From positions 1-40,291 of the forward strand of contig JAAWNJ010000008.1 of the NCBI GenBank assembly GCA_022798895.1: 40,291 nt of DNA. Reading direction: 5' to 3'. Shown piece after piece: positions 7,674-16,027 of this stretch. The stretch is from Clostridia bacterium (lineage in GTDB: Bacteria > Bacillota > Clostridia > TANB77 > CAG-508). The position numbers and the translations under genes are program-made. The notes under the pieces are model-generated. The model was given only the letters and a program-made list of their open reading frames with translations. It did no database searches and was not told the DNA's origin. Positions within the stretch are counted from its first letter, which is position 1; each line of letters opens with the position of its first letter.

Positions 7674-8669
7674 TTAACAAATGCTTTCTAATACTGTTCC
7701 TACCATAACTCTAGTTCCTCTTAAGAAATCAGATACTGGCATTCTTTTTGCATTTTCTCCTTGTATTTCTAATACTTGTAGAATTCCCTCTTTTGCTTTA
7801 ATATATAATCCTTTTCTTTCTTCTGCTAGCAAAATAGTTCCTTCCATAATTTCCGCAAGCTTATAATCATATCCTCTCATTTCTTCATATTCTTGTAAAA
7901 ACTCTTCATTTGTTAACACTTTTACTTTCCAAAATTTTAGTTTCTTTCCCTCTAAAAAAGTATAAGCTCCCATAATTGGGTTTAATCCCCTTACTAAATT
8001 ATGAATTTGTGTAACTGTTTGATTTTCCCAATCAATTTGCGCCATTTCTTTTTTTAGCATGGGTGCCATACTATACTTCTCACCTTGAGGCTTTCTTGGA
8101 GCTTTTCCCTCTTCTATTAGTTTTAAAGTCTTTACTAATATATCTCCACCAATTTTGCTTAAGGCTTCCCAAAGTTCTCCTGTAGTTTCATCTTCTCCAA
8201 TTGTAACTTCTTCTTTTAAAATCATGTCCCCTGTGTCCATACCTGCATCCATATACATGGTGGTAACACCAGTTGTTTTGTCCCCATTTAGTACTGCCCA
8301 TTGAATTGGTGCTGCTCCTCTATATTGTGGTAAAAGTGAACCATGTACATTAATACAACCAAATTTTGGAATATCTAGCAATTCCTGTGGTAATATTTTT
8401 CCATAGGCTACTACACAAATGACATCTGGATTTAGCTTTTTTATTTCTTCTATAAATTCTGAATTATTTCTTACTTTTTCTGGCTGATATACTGGAATTT
8501 CCTTTGCTGTAGCATATTGTTTTACAGGAGATGCTACTAATTTCATACCTCTTCCTTGTGGTTTGTCTGGATTTGTTACAACTGCCAAAATGTTATATTC
8601 TGCCTCTATTAAACTTTTTAAACTCTCTTCTGCAAAATCTGGTGTCCCCATAAATATGATATTAAGCAT
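7674..8669 (-). CDS. fmt: Methionyl-tRNA formyltransferase
   Basis: A 331-residue, full-length protein. The N-terminal Rossmann domain begins MLNIIFMGTPDFAEESL. The formyl-THF and catalytic region has NVHGSLLPQYRGAAPIQWAV (Asn/His catalytic pair), then GVTTMYMDAGMDTGDM, and there is a C-terminal OB-like domain with RGLNPIMGAYT. It formylates initiator Met-tRNA using 10-formyl-THF, the product of Fhs and FolD, both encoded in this window. In the usual priA-def-fmt cluster it follows def directly; here a GC-rich hfq-like island separates them. Confidence 0.96.
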   Translation of the reverse strand: MLNIIFMGTPDFAEESLKSLIEAEYNILAVVTNPDKPQGRGMKLVASPVKQYATAKEIPVYQPEKVRNNSEFIEEIKKLNPDVICVVAYGKILPQELLDIPKFGCINVHGSLLPQYRGAAPIQWAVLNGDKTTGVTTMYMDAGMDTGDMILKEEVTIGEDETTGELWEALSKIGGDILVKTLKLIEEGKAPRKPQGEKYSMAPMLKKEMAQIDWENQTVTQIHNLVRGLNPIMGAYTFLEGKKLKFWKVKVLTNEEFLQEYEEMRGYDYKLAEIMEGTILLAEERKGLYIKAKEGILQVLEIQGENAKRMPVSDFLRGTRVMVGTVLESIC

Positions 8670-8743
8670 TCTTTTATTTCCTTCTTCCTTATATGATTTT
8701 ATTGGTATTTTAACAGATTATTCGGAAAGTTGCAATATATATT

Positions 8744-8773
8744 AGAGCCCCCTGGAAAATTCCAAGGGGCTCT
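8744..8773 (-). terminator. GC-rich hairpin closing the hfq-like island
   Basis: AGAGCCCC-C-TGGAA pairs with TTCCA-A-GGGGCTCT around a 2-base loop, with one mismatch. It is far richer in GC than other terminators here. There is no clean T run on the minus strand, so it may be a weak or Rho-independent-like stop or an RNA end stabiliser. It appears to belong to the same island as the hfq-like gene. Confidence 0.6.
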
Positions 8774-8799
8774 GATAGATTTTGGTACACCTGCATCGA

Positions 8800-8994
8800 T
8801 TACTCGATGGTAGAGATTGCGTGGAGGAAGATAACCTTCTCTTGTCCCTGGTTGTCCGAGAACACGAGCCACCCATCCTCCAGCTCCACGATGGTTCCGA
8901 CCATCTGGAAGCCGTTCACGAGGAACATCCTCACCGTCCTCATTATCAGCTTGTTGTTTTTCTCCAAGTACTTCCTCAGAGTTTCCACGTTCAT
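8800..8994 (-). CDS. hfq: Hfq-like RNA chaperone in a GC-rich island
   Basis: A 64-residue Sm-fold protein. A helix (ETLRKYLEKNNKL) is followed by the Sm1 block FLVNGFQMVGTIVELEDGWL and the Sm2 block KVIFLHAISTIE, matching the Hfq hallmark YKHAIST with F and L in place of Y and K. Hfq forms a hexameric ring that pairs small RNAs with mRNAs. By hand count the gene is about 50% GC, with about 80% G or C at third positions, while its neighbours are near 30% GC and A/T-ending. Arginine is always AGG. It has its own strong promoter and its own hairpin. This suggests recent transfer. The ATG follows AGGAG by about 11 bases. Confidence 0.83.
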   Translation of the reverse strand: MNVETLRKYLEKNNKLIMRTVRMFLVNGFQMVGTIVELEDGWLVFSDNQGQEKVIFLHAISTIE

Positions 8995-9043
8995 TTGGTA
9001 TACACTCCTATCTATTTATTTAGTTCTTTACGAACCTTTTACT

Positions 9044-9072
9044 ATTATACCATGCTTAACATAATATTGCAA
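9044..9072 (-). promoter_or_regulatory. Strong sigma-A promoter of the hfq-like gene
   Basis: TTGCAA (9067-9072), 17 bases, then TATAAT (9044-9049) with TG upstream (extended -10). It begins just after the def stop codon and is AT-rich like the host sequence, so a foreign coding segment seems to sit behind a host-like promoter. Confidence 0.8.
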
Positions 9073-9074
9073 CA

Positions 9075-9554
9075 TTAATTTTTCTCTGGCTCTGCATATT
9101 CCATGGTTCCTGGTATCATTTTATCTACAAATAGGACTCCCTCTAAGTGGTCCAATTCATGGGAAAGTGCTTGTGCAAGTAGTCCTTCTGCCTCAATTCT
9201 AATCGTTTCACCATTTTCATTTTGTGCTTCTACCACAACTTGTGCAGGTCTAATTAATTTAGCATATTGATTAGGAAAGCTCAAACATCCCTCTTCTACC
9301 TCTTGTTCTCCTTTTTGTTCTATGATTCTTGGATTTACTAATTTAATCGGACCATGATCATCATAAATATCAATTACTACTAACCTTTTCAAAATTCCTA
9401 TTTGTGGTCCTGCTAAACCTACTCCATTAAATTGATGCATGGTTTCTACCATATCCTCTAATATTTGCCTAATTTTATCATCAATTGCTTCTACTTCTCT
9501 TGCTCTCTTTCTTAATATTTCATCTCCATTTTCTCTAATTATTCTAATTGCCAT
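9075..9554 (-). CDS. def: Peptide deformylase
   Basis: A 159-residue, complete protein. Motif 1 is GVGLAGPQIG (residues 44-53; Gly replaces the usual second Ala). Motif 2 is EGCLS (89-93, Cys metal ligand). Motif 3 is HELDH (132-136, metal ligands and catalytic Glu). It removes the formyl group from new proteins, the step that follows Fmt. It lies 25 bases after priA in the same orientation. Confidence 0.96.
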   Translation of the reverse strand: MAIRIIRENGDEILRKRAREVEAIDDKIRQILEDMVETMHQFNGVGLAGPQIGILKRLVVIDIYDDHGPIKLVNPRIIEQKGEQEVEEGCLSFPNQYAKLIRPAQVVVEAQNENGETIRIEAEGLLAQALSHELDHLEGVLFVDKMIPGTMEYAEPEKN

Positions 9555-9579
9555 ATTTTTTTGCCTCCCGATTTTTCTT

Positions 9580-11836
9580 TTATGCCCAACTATTTGGATT
9601 TAAGTCTATAATAACCCTATTATTGGTATTTTTACTTTCTTTCATATTTTGATATTGTGCCAAAACCTCTTTCATCACTTCTATCATAGTATCATCAAAC
9701 TTACATTTGATAATAATACGAAAACGATATTTATTTTTGATTTTATCAATTGGTGATGGCATTCCTTTATATAATATGATGCCCAAGTTTTCTTGTAATA
9801 CTCTATTTTTTAAATAGCCATGCAAATTTTGTGTAATTCTTTGACCATCCATTTCTTTTTCAGTACTAATTCCAATTACTATTATATCGCAAAAAGGCGG
9901 ATATTTCAATTGTTTTCTCATCATTATCTCTGTATCATAAAATAAATGATAGTCTTGTTTTTTACTACATTCTATACTAAAGTTATCTGGGTTATATGTC
10001 TGAATAATCACTCTTCCTTTATTTTGTTCTCTTCCTGCTCTCCCTGCCACTTGTGTTAATAACTGAAACGTTCTCTCATTTGCTCTAAAATCATCTATAT
10101 TCAAACTACTATCTGCTGCAATAACTCCTACTAAAGTAACATTTGGAAAATGATGTCCTTTTACTACCATTTGTGTACCAATCAAAATATCCATATTTTC
10201 ATTCTTAAATTGATTTAAAATCATTTCATGTGAATTTTTCTTTGTAACAGTATCTACATCCATTCTAATTGTCTTCGCTTCTGGAAAGAGCATTTGAATT
10301 TGTTCTTCTAGTTTTTGAGTACCTGCTCCAAAATAACGAATATTTTCACTATGGCATTCTGGACATTCTGTTACCACTGGCATTTCGTATCCGCAATAAT
10401 GGCATTTTAATTTTTGACGGCTGGCATGATATGTCATAGTAATATTGCAATTCTTACACTTAATAGTATTTCCACACTCTCTACACATCACAAAAGTAGA
10501 AAATCCTCTACGATTTAAAAATAGAATAGTTTGTTTTTTATTTTCTAAATTTTGTTTAATCGCTTGATGTAATCTTCCACTAATCATAGATTTATTACCT
10601 TCTTGCAATTCCTGTCTTAAATCTACAATTTCTATTTCTGGTAAACTTGCCTGATTGGCTCTTTTCGTTAACTCTAACAGAGTAGTTTGTTCTATCTGTG
10701 TATGATAATAGGACTCTAAATCTGGTGTAGCACTTCCTAATACTAATGGTACGTTATGTTCTTTTGCTAGATATCTTGCCACTTCTTTTGCATGATATCT
10801 AGGACTTGTTTCTGACTTATAAGAACTATCGTGTTCTTCATCAATAATGATAATTCCTAGATTATCTACTGGTGCAAAAATTGCTGAACGCGCTCCAATT
10901 ACCACCTTTGCTTTTCCCTGACGAATTTTATTCCACTGGTCATACCTTTCTCCAACTGATAATTTACTATGTAATACCGCTATTTTTTCTTCTCCAAAAC
11001 GTGCAATAAATCTATCCACTGTTTGTGGCGTTAAAGAAATTTCTGGTACTAGCATAATGCTAGATTTTTCTTCTTTTAGTGCCTTTTCAATTAGTTGCAA
11101 ATATACTTCTGTTTTTCCGTGAACCAGTTACACCAAATAGCAAAAACTCTGAATAAAAACAGTCTTCCATGCTATCTCGAATAACTTGATAAGCCTGTTC
11201 TTGTTCCTGTGTTAACACTAAATCTTTGTCTGTCTGTATTACCTTATGTAAAAAAGGATTTCTCTCTACTTGCTTTTCTATTATTTCAATATATCCATTT
11301 TTTACTAATGTATTGATAACTGCTCGACTTACATCTGCAAATACTTCCAAATCAGCCACTAGCACGTCTTCATTTTCTATTAAAAAGTGTAATGCCCTGA
11401 TTTGTTTATCTGATTTAATTTGCTTGCTTTCAATAGCTAGTTCTATTTCTTCTTCATCCTTTTTTAAATAAACAAATGAAGCACTTTTCTCTTTCACACG
11501 ATTTTCTATTACTCTAGTAGTTGTTCCTGGTGGTAACATCAATTTAATGCAGTCTGATATATTACAAAAATACCTTCTTGCTATCCATTTTGCTAGTTCT
11601 ATATTTTCTTGACTTATATACTCTGTTTCATCTACTTGTTTGATAGCTTTTACTTGATAGCTAGATATTTCTTTAATATTAACCACAAAGCCTTCTTCTG
11701 GCTCTTTGCGATTAGCAAAAGGCACCAAAACACGGCTTCCAATTCTCACTTTGGAAGCTAAGTCTTCTGGTATTTGATAGTCAAATACTCTATTCAATTG
11801 CTTACTGTTACTGTTTAAAATAACCTCTGCTATCAT
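9580..11836 (-). CDS. priA: Primosomal protein PriA, read through a +1 shift at CGG
   Basis: A helicase that restarts stalled replication forks. In one frame, codons 1-239 (MIAEVILNSNSKQLNRVFDY to LLFGVTGS) end at CGG (11117-11119). Skipping its C continues as GKTEVYLQLIEKALKEEKSS, completing the Walker A motif GVTGSGKT. Without the shift, translation ends about 11 codons later. After the shift come DEEH (helicase motif II), GSATPDLES, the eight-Cys zinc region (CRECGNTIKCKNC, CHYCG, CPEC) and the helicase C-terminal lobe. Total is about 752 residues, normal for PriA. Nothing else is damaged, so decoding with a shift is more likely than decay. The start at 11836 follows AAGGAG. Def follows in the same operon. 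Confidence 0.88.
11117..11119 (-). other. In-frame CGG +1 shift site in priA
   Basis: The upstream frame reads GGT TCA CGG; the downstream frame needs GGA AAA ACA GAA (G K T E). The complement of g11119 is the extra C. The glycine restored is the invariant one of the P-loop. Confidence 0.85.
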
Positions 11837-11885
11837 AAGTGCTCCTTTTAATCTCTTTATCAATTTGAAAAACTAGTTATTAAAT

Positions 11886-12076
11886 GCAAAAATGAAAGTC
11901 CTAGTATATTGATTTTAGAAGCAACGAGTGTGGCAACCAAAGTTGCCACCCGAATACAATCGAATTACAGAATACTAAAATCTAGGAAAAATCCATTGAT
12001 TTTTCCTAGATTTTTCTGTATTCTGTATGAAGATAAGTTCCGCTTCTAAAAGCATTATACTAGGACTTTCATTTGC
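11886..12076. repeat. Nested inverted-repeat structure of ~190 bp between priA and the kinase gene
   Basis: An outer stem (11886-11908 with 12056-12076, sharing AAAGTCCTAGTATA-type arms, two-base gap) encloses a second stem (11913-11922 with 12042-12051). Inside are two separate hairpins: GTGGCAAC-caaa-GTTGCCAC (11930-11949), and a long one made of TACAGAATAC/GTATTCTGTA (11966-11975, 12018-12027) plus a 17-bp perfect stem (11977-11993, 11998-12014). It contains no ORF. It could be a MITE with ~20-bp terminal repeats or a multibranched RNA. It fills almost the whole 292-base gap. Confidence 0.85.
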
Positions 12077-12128
12077 TACTAATCTACTGTTACATATTAG
12101 GTTTCCCATTTTGATATATCTCTATAAA

Positions 12129-12689
12129 TTATTGTTCTAGCCACTTTTGATATTCTTGAATAATAATATCTGTTACCTGCTCTGCTGTCATATTGGTTGT
12201 GTCAATAACAATATCATAATTAGATTCATCTTCTTTTCTGACACCATATAAGTTGTAGTATCTTTCATTTTCTAATTGATAGCGTTTTTGCATATCTATC
12301 TTTTGTTCTTCTATAGACTGCAAATTTTCTGAAGATTTACGTTTTACATCATAAAATGCTCTTCTTGCCGCTTCATTAATATCTACTTTTAAATATACTT
12401 TAAAAGATTCTGGTACTGCATACCAGCCTAATCTTGCATCTATCACAAAATTTTCATGTTCTTTTGCATATTCTCTAGCATTTTGTTCAATTTGTCTATC
12501 AATTTCTGGATGTTCTTTTACATAGATATTAAAAGCTGTAATATCCATTCCTAATTCTTTTGCTAAACTTCTTGCATAATCTCCATTACAATAAATACCA
12601 AATTCTAATTTCTCAGCTAGAAGTCTAGACACCGTACCTTTTCCACTTGCTAGTTCTCCACATAAAGATATAATATGTTTCTTTTTCAT
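12129..12689 (-). CDS. Cytidylate-kinase-like P-loop kinase
   Basis: About 186 residues. The P-loop is GELASGKGT near the N terminus (KKKHIISLCGELASGKGTVS in outline). A region resembling a nucleotide-binding site follows (GIYCNGDYARSLAKELG and FVIDARLGWYAVP), then an Arg-rich lid (AARRAFYDVKRKSSE) and VIDTTNMTAEQVTD, as in CMP-kinase-like proteins. It phosphorylates a nucleoside monophosphate or a related compound; the substrate is not certain. It sits where guanylate kinase (gmk) usually lies near rpoZ and yicC, but does not look like Gmk. The ATG at 12689 follows GAGG by 9 bases; the earlier TTG is less likely. Confidence 0.75.
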   Translation of the reverse strand: MKKKHIISLCGELASGKGTVSRLLAEKLEFGIYCNGDYARSLAKELGMDITAFNIYVKEHPEIDRQIEQNAREYAKEHENFVIDARLGWYAVPESFKVYLKVDINEAARRAFYDVKRKSSENLQSIEEQKIDMQKRYQLENERYYNLYGVRKEDESNYDIVIDTTNMTAEQVTDIIIQEYQKWLEQ

Positions 12690-12713
12690 ACTTCTCTTCC
12701 TCTTTATTTCCAA

Positions 12714-12908
12714 TTATTCTTCTACTGCTACCACTTTACCTTCATTAATTTCATCAGCTGCAAGTGATACTGGAGATGGTTCTTCTTTTTTAGTTAATGG
12801 TACACTTCCTGCTGCTATTTGTCTTGCTCTTTTAGCAGTCATTGTCACTAATTCAAAACGATTATCTACTTTATTTAATAAATCTAATACAGTTGGTTTT
12901 ACTAACAT
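12714..12908 (-). CDS. rpoZ: RNA polymerase omega subunit
   Basis: A 64-residue protein with the omega signature: VLDLLNKVDNRFELVTMTAKRARQIAAG in outline, followed by a variable acidic tail. Omega helps assemble and stabilise RNA polymerase. It lies just after yicC, a conserved neighbourhood in Firmicutes, though remA and gmk are missing between them here. Confidence 0.92.
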   Translation of the reverse strand: MLVKPTVLDLLNKVDNRFELVTMTAKRARQIAAGSVPLTKKEEPSPVSLAADEINEGKVVAVEE

Positions 12909-12929
12909 AATTTTACTCTTCCCCTTTAT

Positions 12930-13805
12930 TTACTCAATATTTTGTATTTGTTCTCTAATATCTTCAATTTGCGTTTTTAAATCTATCACTAAGTTCGTTA
13001 TCTCTAGCTTTCCAGATTTTGAACCTATGGTATTGGTTTCTCTATTCATTTCCTGAACTAAGAAATCTAATTTTTTCCCACAAGGACCTATTTCCTCTAA
13101 TAACTTTTCAAATTGTTCAATATGGCTTTTTATTCTTGTTATTTCTTCTTCAATAGAACATTTATCAGCATAAATAACAGTCTCTTGTGCTAATCTTGCT
13201 TCATCTACTACATTTGTTTTTAATATTTCTTTTATTCTTTCTTGTAATTTTACTACATATTCTTCTAGAAGTCCAGTAGAAAGATTTGAAATTTCATCGA
13301 CATTTTTTGCAATTTGTTGCAAACGTGCATTCAAATCTTGTCTTATCCTATTTCCTTCTACTTCTCTCATCTCAACAAAATTATCAATACTATTTTCTAA
13401 ACATTCCAAAAGTTCTAACCAAATTGTCTCTGAACTATCCTCTTCTAATTGTATATTCATCACATCTGGAAGTTTTGATATTTCACTAGCACGAAGCCCA
13501 CTTGGAATATCATTTTCCTCTGCTAATTCTGTTAATTCTTGAATATATATCTTGGCAAGTTCTTTGTTAATCATAACATTTTTTCCTTCTATTCCATAAT
13601 TAGCATAACTAACAAAAACATCAATTTTTCCTCTTGCTACTTTTTGCAAAATAGCTTTTCTAATCTTATCTTCTAAATACATAAGATTACGAGGTGCTTT
13701 CACTGTAATATCTGTGTATTTATGATTGACCGAACGAATTTCTACTAAATATTCTCTTCCTTCTTTTTCTAGCTTTGCTCTTCCAAAGCCCGTCATACTC
13801 TTCAT
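12930..13805 (-). CDS. yicC: YicC/YloC-family endoribonuclease
   Basis: A 291-residue, full-length protein. The N terminus MKSMTGFGRAKLEKEGREYL and the following EIRSVNHKYTDITVKAPR are hallmarks of the family. The C-terminal domain has CGKKLDFLVQEMNRETNTIGSK (outline), the most conserved part. The E. coli member is an endoribonuclease acting on certain small RNAs. It begins 13 bases after the lysine-rich/acidic protein gene. Confidence 0.93.
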   Translation of the reverse strand: MKSMTGFGRAKLEKEGREYLVEIRSVNHKYTDITVKAPRNLMYLEDKIRKAILQKVARGKIDVFVSYANYGIEGKNVMINKELAKIYIQELTELAEENDIPSGLRASEISKLPDVMNIQLEEDSSETIWLELLECLENSIDNFVEMREVEGNRIRQDLNARLQQIAKNVDEISNLSTGLLEEYVVKLQERIKEILKTNVVDEARLAQETVIYADKCSIEEEITRIKSHIEQFEKLLEEIGPCGKKLDFLVQEMNRETNTIGSKSGKLEITNLVIDLKTQIEDIREQIQNIE

Positions 13806-13818
13806 ATGTATTCCCTTT

Positions 13819-15168
13819 CTATCTTCTTTTTATCACTTTCTTCATCTCATTAATAAAATACTGTTTTTTCATCTTTTTGTAAACAATAATTGCTTTTGCT
13901 ACATAGTAAATCGCAAAAAGGAAAGTAATAAGGGCTACTATATAAATAAATTTTCTTTGCCACATTAAATTAACATAAATTAAAGCCATTGTTGAAAATG
14001 CAAGCATTAATATTTCTATTCCATGAAGTGCATGTCTTCCACTATCTTTTTTATAAGCATATTCAAATACACCAACTGCAATTACTAAAAGTGCAATGCT
14101 AAATACTTTTAAATCAGTAACAAAAACAGAATTTTCAATATTTACAAAACCTAAAACAACAAAATTTAAATAGAGCATCATTGCTACTGCTAAGCAAATA
14201 TTTTGGAATACTCTTGTATGAATTTTACCTAGTTCTACATCAGCTACTTTCTTATTTTTCTTAATCTCTTTTCCAACTGCTTCTGTAATTTCTCTTCTTC
14301 TTTGAAGACGTGTTCTAGGTTGTTCTTCTTCATCTTCTATTTCCTCATAGTCTTCTGCATCATCTTCAAACTCTTCCTCATCGTCATATTCTTCATCTTC
14401 TTCAAAATCTTCCTCATCATCATCTTCTTCAAAATCTTCCGCTTCTTCATCGTATTCTTCGCCATCATCTTCATCCTCAAAATTATCGTCCTCGTCTTCT
14501 TCTAACTCTTCTGCTTCTTCTATTTCTAATTCCTCATCATCTTCTAAAGATAAAAACTCTTCTCTTTTAGGCTCATTCTTTTTATTTACTAAGTTTTCTG
14601 TTTCTGTAATTCCTGCTCTCTTTAATAGCTCTTCAATTGTAGGAATTTCTATTTTGTTTTCCTCTCTAGCCTTTTTTAATATTTCTTGTTTTGCGTTTTC
14701 TATTGCTTCTTCTAATACTTTTTCAACATTTGATACTTCTTCTGTACTTAAAGAATGTTTACCTCTTTTAGATGTGGTACTTTGTAACTCTTTTTCTTTT
14801 ATCTCTTCATCAACTTGCTTTTCTGCCTTTTTGGTAGTTCTTCTTTTGGCAGTTTCATTTTTGCTAGTAGCCTTCTTTACTGTTTCTTCATGTTTAACAG
14901 CAGCATCCTTTTTAGTTGCTGTCGATTTCTTACTTTTCTCATCACTTTCTGCGCTCACTTTTTTTCTAGTAGTTTTAGGAGTACTCTTTTCTGCTTTAGC
15001 AGCTGTTTTTGCTACACTTTCCTTTTTGGCAGTAGTTTTTTTGCCTGCTGTTGAGGAACTTCTACTTTGTACAATTCTCTTTGTACTTCCTGTTGCAACT
15101 TTCTTTTCGCTACTTTTAGTAGTTGACGTTTTTTTTGTCCCTTTTTTTGTAACTTCTTCGTCGGCCAT
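13819..15168 (-). CDS. Lysine-rich/acidic low-complexity membrane protein
   Basis: A 449-residue protein of unknown function in three parts. Residues 1-130 are rich in Lys, Ala, Thr and Ser with KKT/AKK repeats, like bacterial histone H1-like tails, and should be strongly basic. Residues about 205-285 are almost entirely Glu, Asp and Tyr. Residues about 325-440 hold four hydrophobic helices. There is no signal peptide, so both charged regions are probably cytoplasmic. One speculation is a membrane-linked nucleic-acid or ribosome tether, but nothing here proves it. It has its own sigma-A promoter and begins the gene run to yicC and rpoZ. AAGGAG precedes the ATG. Confidence 0.75.
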   Translation of the reverse strand: MADEEVTKKGTKKTSTTKSSEKKVATGSTKRIVQSRSSSTAGKKTTAKKESVAKTAAKAEKSTPKTTRKKVSAESDEKSKKSTATKKDAAVKHEETVKKATSKNETAKRRTTKKAEKQVDEEIKEKELQSTTSKRGKHSLSTEEVSNVEKVLEEAIENAKQEILKKAREENKIEIPTIEELLKRAGITETENLVNKKNEPKREEFLSLEDDEELEIEEAEELEEDEDDNFEDEDDGEEYDEEAEDFEEDDDEEDFEEDEEYDDEEEFEDDAEDYEEIEDEEEQPRTRLQRRREITEAVGKEIKKNKKVADVELGKIHTRVFQNICLAVAMMLYLNFVVLGFVNIENSVFVTDLKVFSIALLVIAVGVFEYAYKKDSGRHALHGIEILMLAFSTMALIYVNLMWQRKFIYIVALITFLFAIYYVAKAIIVYKKMKKQYFINEMKKVIKRR

Positions 15169-15226
15169 GTACCTTTTATCTCCTTCCTTGCTTCCGTTAT
15201 TTCCCCGAATTTATCATTCGTTATCC

Positions 15227-15255
15227 ATTATAACACATTTTTTCCAATTTTTAAA
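15227..15255 (-). promoter_or_regulatory. Sigma-A promoter of the lysine-rich/acidic protein gene
   Basis: TTTAAA (15250-15255), 17 bases, TATAAT (15227-15232) with TG one base before (extended -10). The -35 overlaps the dprA stop codon. Confidence 0.65.
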
Positions 15256-15892
15256 GTAATTCTGTTAAAATATCTTCTACTTTTGTAACTAATTTAGCAC
15301 CTTGTTGAATTAAACTATTTGTTCCATTAGAATTTTGGTTTGTAATATTGCCTGGAATAATAAAAACTTCCTTTCCTTGATCTAATGCATAGTCTACTGT
15401 AATAAGAGTTCCACTCTTCTCTTTTGCCTCTACCACTAAAATTCCATTAGATAATCCACTAATTAATCTATTTCTAGCTGGGAAATGCATTCTTTCTGGT
15501 TTACTTTCTGGTGCATACTCTGTTAAAATAGCTCCACCTCTTTGTATGATCTCCCTACATAATCCTTTATTTTCTGCTGGATAAATATGTCCAAACCCAC
15601 TTCCTAAAACAGCAATCGTCTGCCCATTGGCTCTTACTGCTCCTAAATGTCCACAAGTATCTATTCCTCTTGCTAATCCACTAATTACCACAATTCCTTG
15701 CTTTGCTAATTCATAAGCAAAACGAAAAGCCACCTTTTTGCCATAATCGCTTGCTTGTCTACAACCAATGATAGCTATGGATGGCTTATTTAATATAGTT
15801 TCATCACCTAACAAATATAACTTTGCTGGTGGTGCATAAATATGACTTAACTTTTCTGGATAATTTTTGTCGGCTTGATAAATAACTTTCAT
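15251..15892 (-). CDS. dprA: DprA/Smf-like DNA-processing protein, core domain only
   Basis: About 213 residues covering only the Rossmann-like core. It shows DKNYPEKLSHIYAPPAKLYLLG at the N terminus, SIAIIGCRQASDYGKK (GSR-type nucleic-acid loop), VISGLARGIDTCGH, LGSGFGHIYPAEN and PARNRLISGLSNGILVVEA (outline). DprA binds single-stranded DNA and loads RecA during transformation. The N-terminal SAM and C-terminal winged-helix domains of longer relatives are absent. The ATG at 15892 follows AGGAGG by 7 bases, so the short form is probably genuine. Confidence 0.9.
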   Translation of the reverse strand: MKVIYQADKNYPEKLSHIYAPPAKLYLLGDETILNKPSIAIIGCRQASDYGKKVAFRFAYELAKQGIVVISGLARGIDTCGHLGAVRANGQTIAVLGSGFGHIYPAENKGLCREIIQRGGAILTEYAPESKPERMHFPARNRLISGLSNGILVVEAKEKSGTLITVDYALDQGKEVFIIPGNITNQNSNGTNSLIQQGAKLVTKVEDILTELL

Positions 15893-15940
15893 AAGCTTTC
15901 CTCCTATAAAATATTTCAAGCCCCCGATTCTTTTAAGTAT

Positions 15941-16027
15941 GTCCCCAAACTGACACTTTTGTCAGTTTAGGGACGTAGGTTTAACTGACACTTTTGTCAG
16001 TTTTTAAGAACGTCCCCAAACTGACAT
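15941..16027. repeat. Family A palindromic repeat, copy 2, running into folD
   Basis: Three alternating copies of GTCAGTTT...GGGACGT and its complement are visible (GTCCCCAAACTGACA at 15941, GTCAGTTTAGGGACGTAGG at 15961, CGTCCCCAAACTGACA at 16011). The right part lies inside the folD 3' end and encodes its final residues CQFGDVLKN and the stop. Confidence 0.85.

Noticed and set aside
8782..9078. Plus-strand open frames opposite the hfq-like gene
   Set aside because: They are shadows of the GC-rich minus-strand gene, with no ribosome site and no recognisable family. The minus-strand Sm motifs are clear.
11100..11130. Classic programmed frameshift of the prfB or dnaX kind
   Set aside because: There is no shared slippery heptamer, internal ribosome site or stop codon at the shift point. 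Only CGG is common to the five sites.
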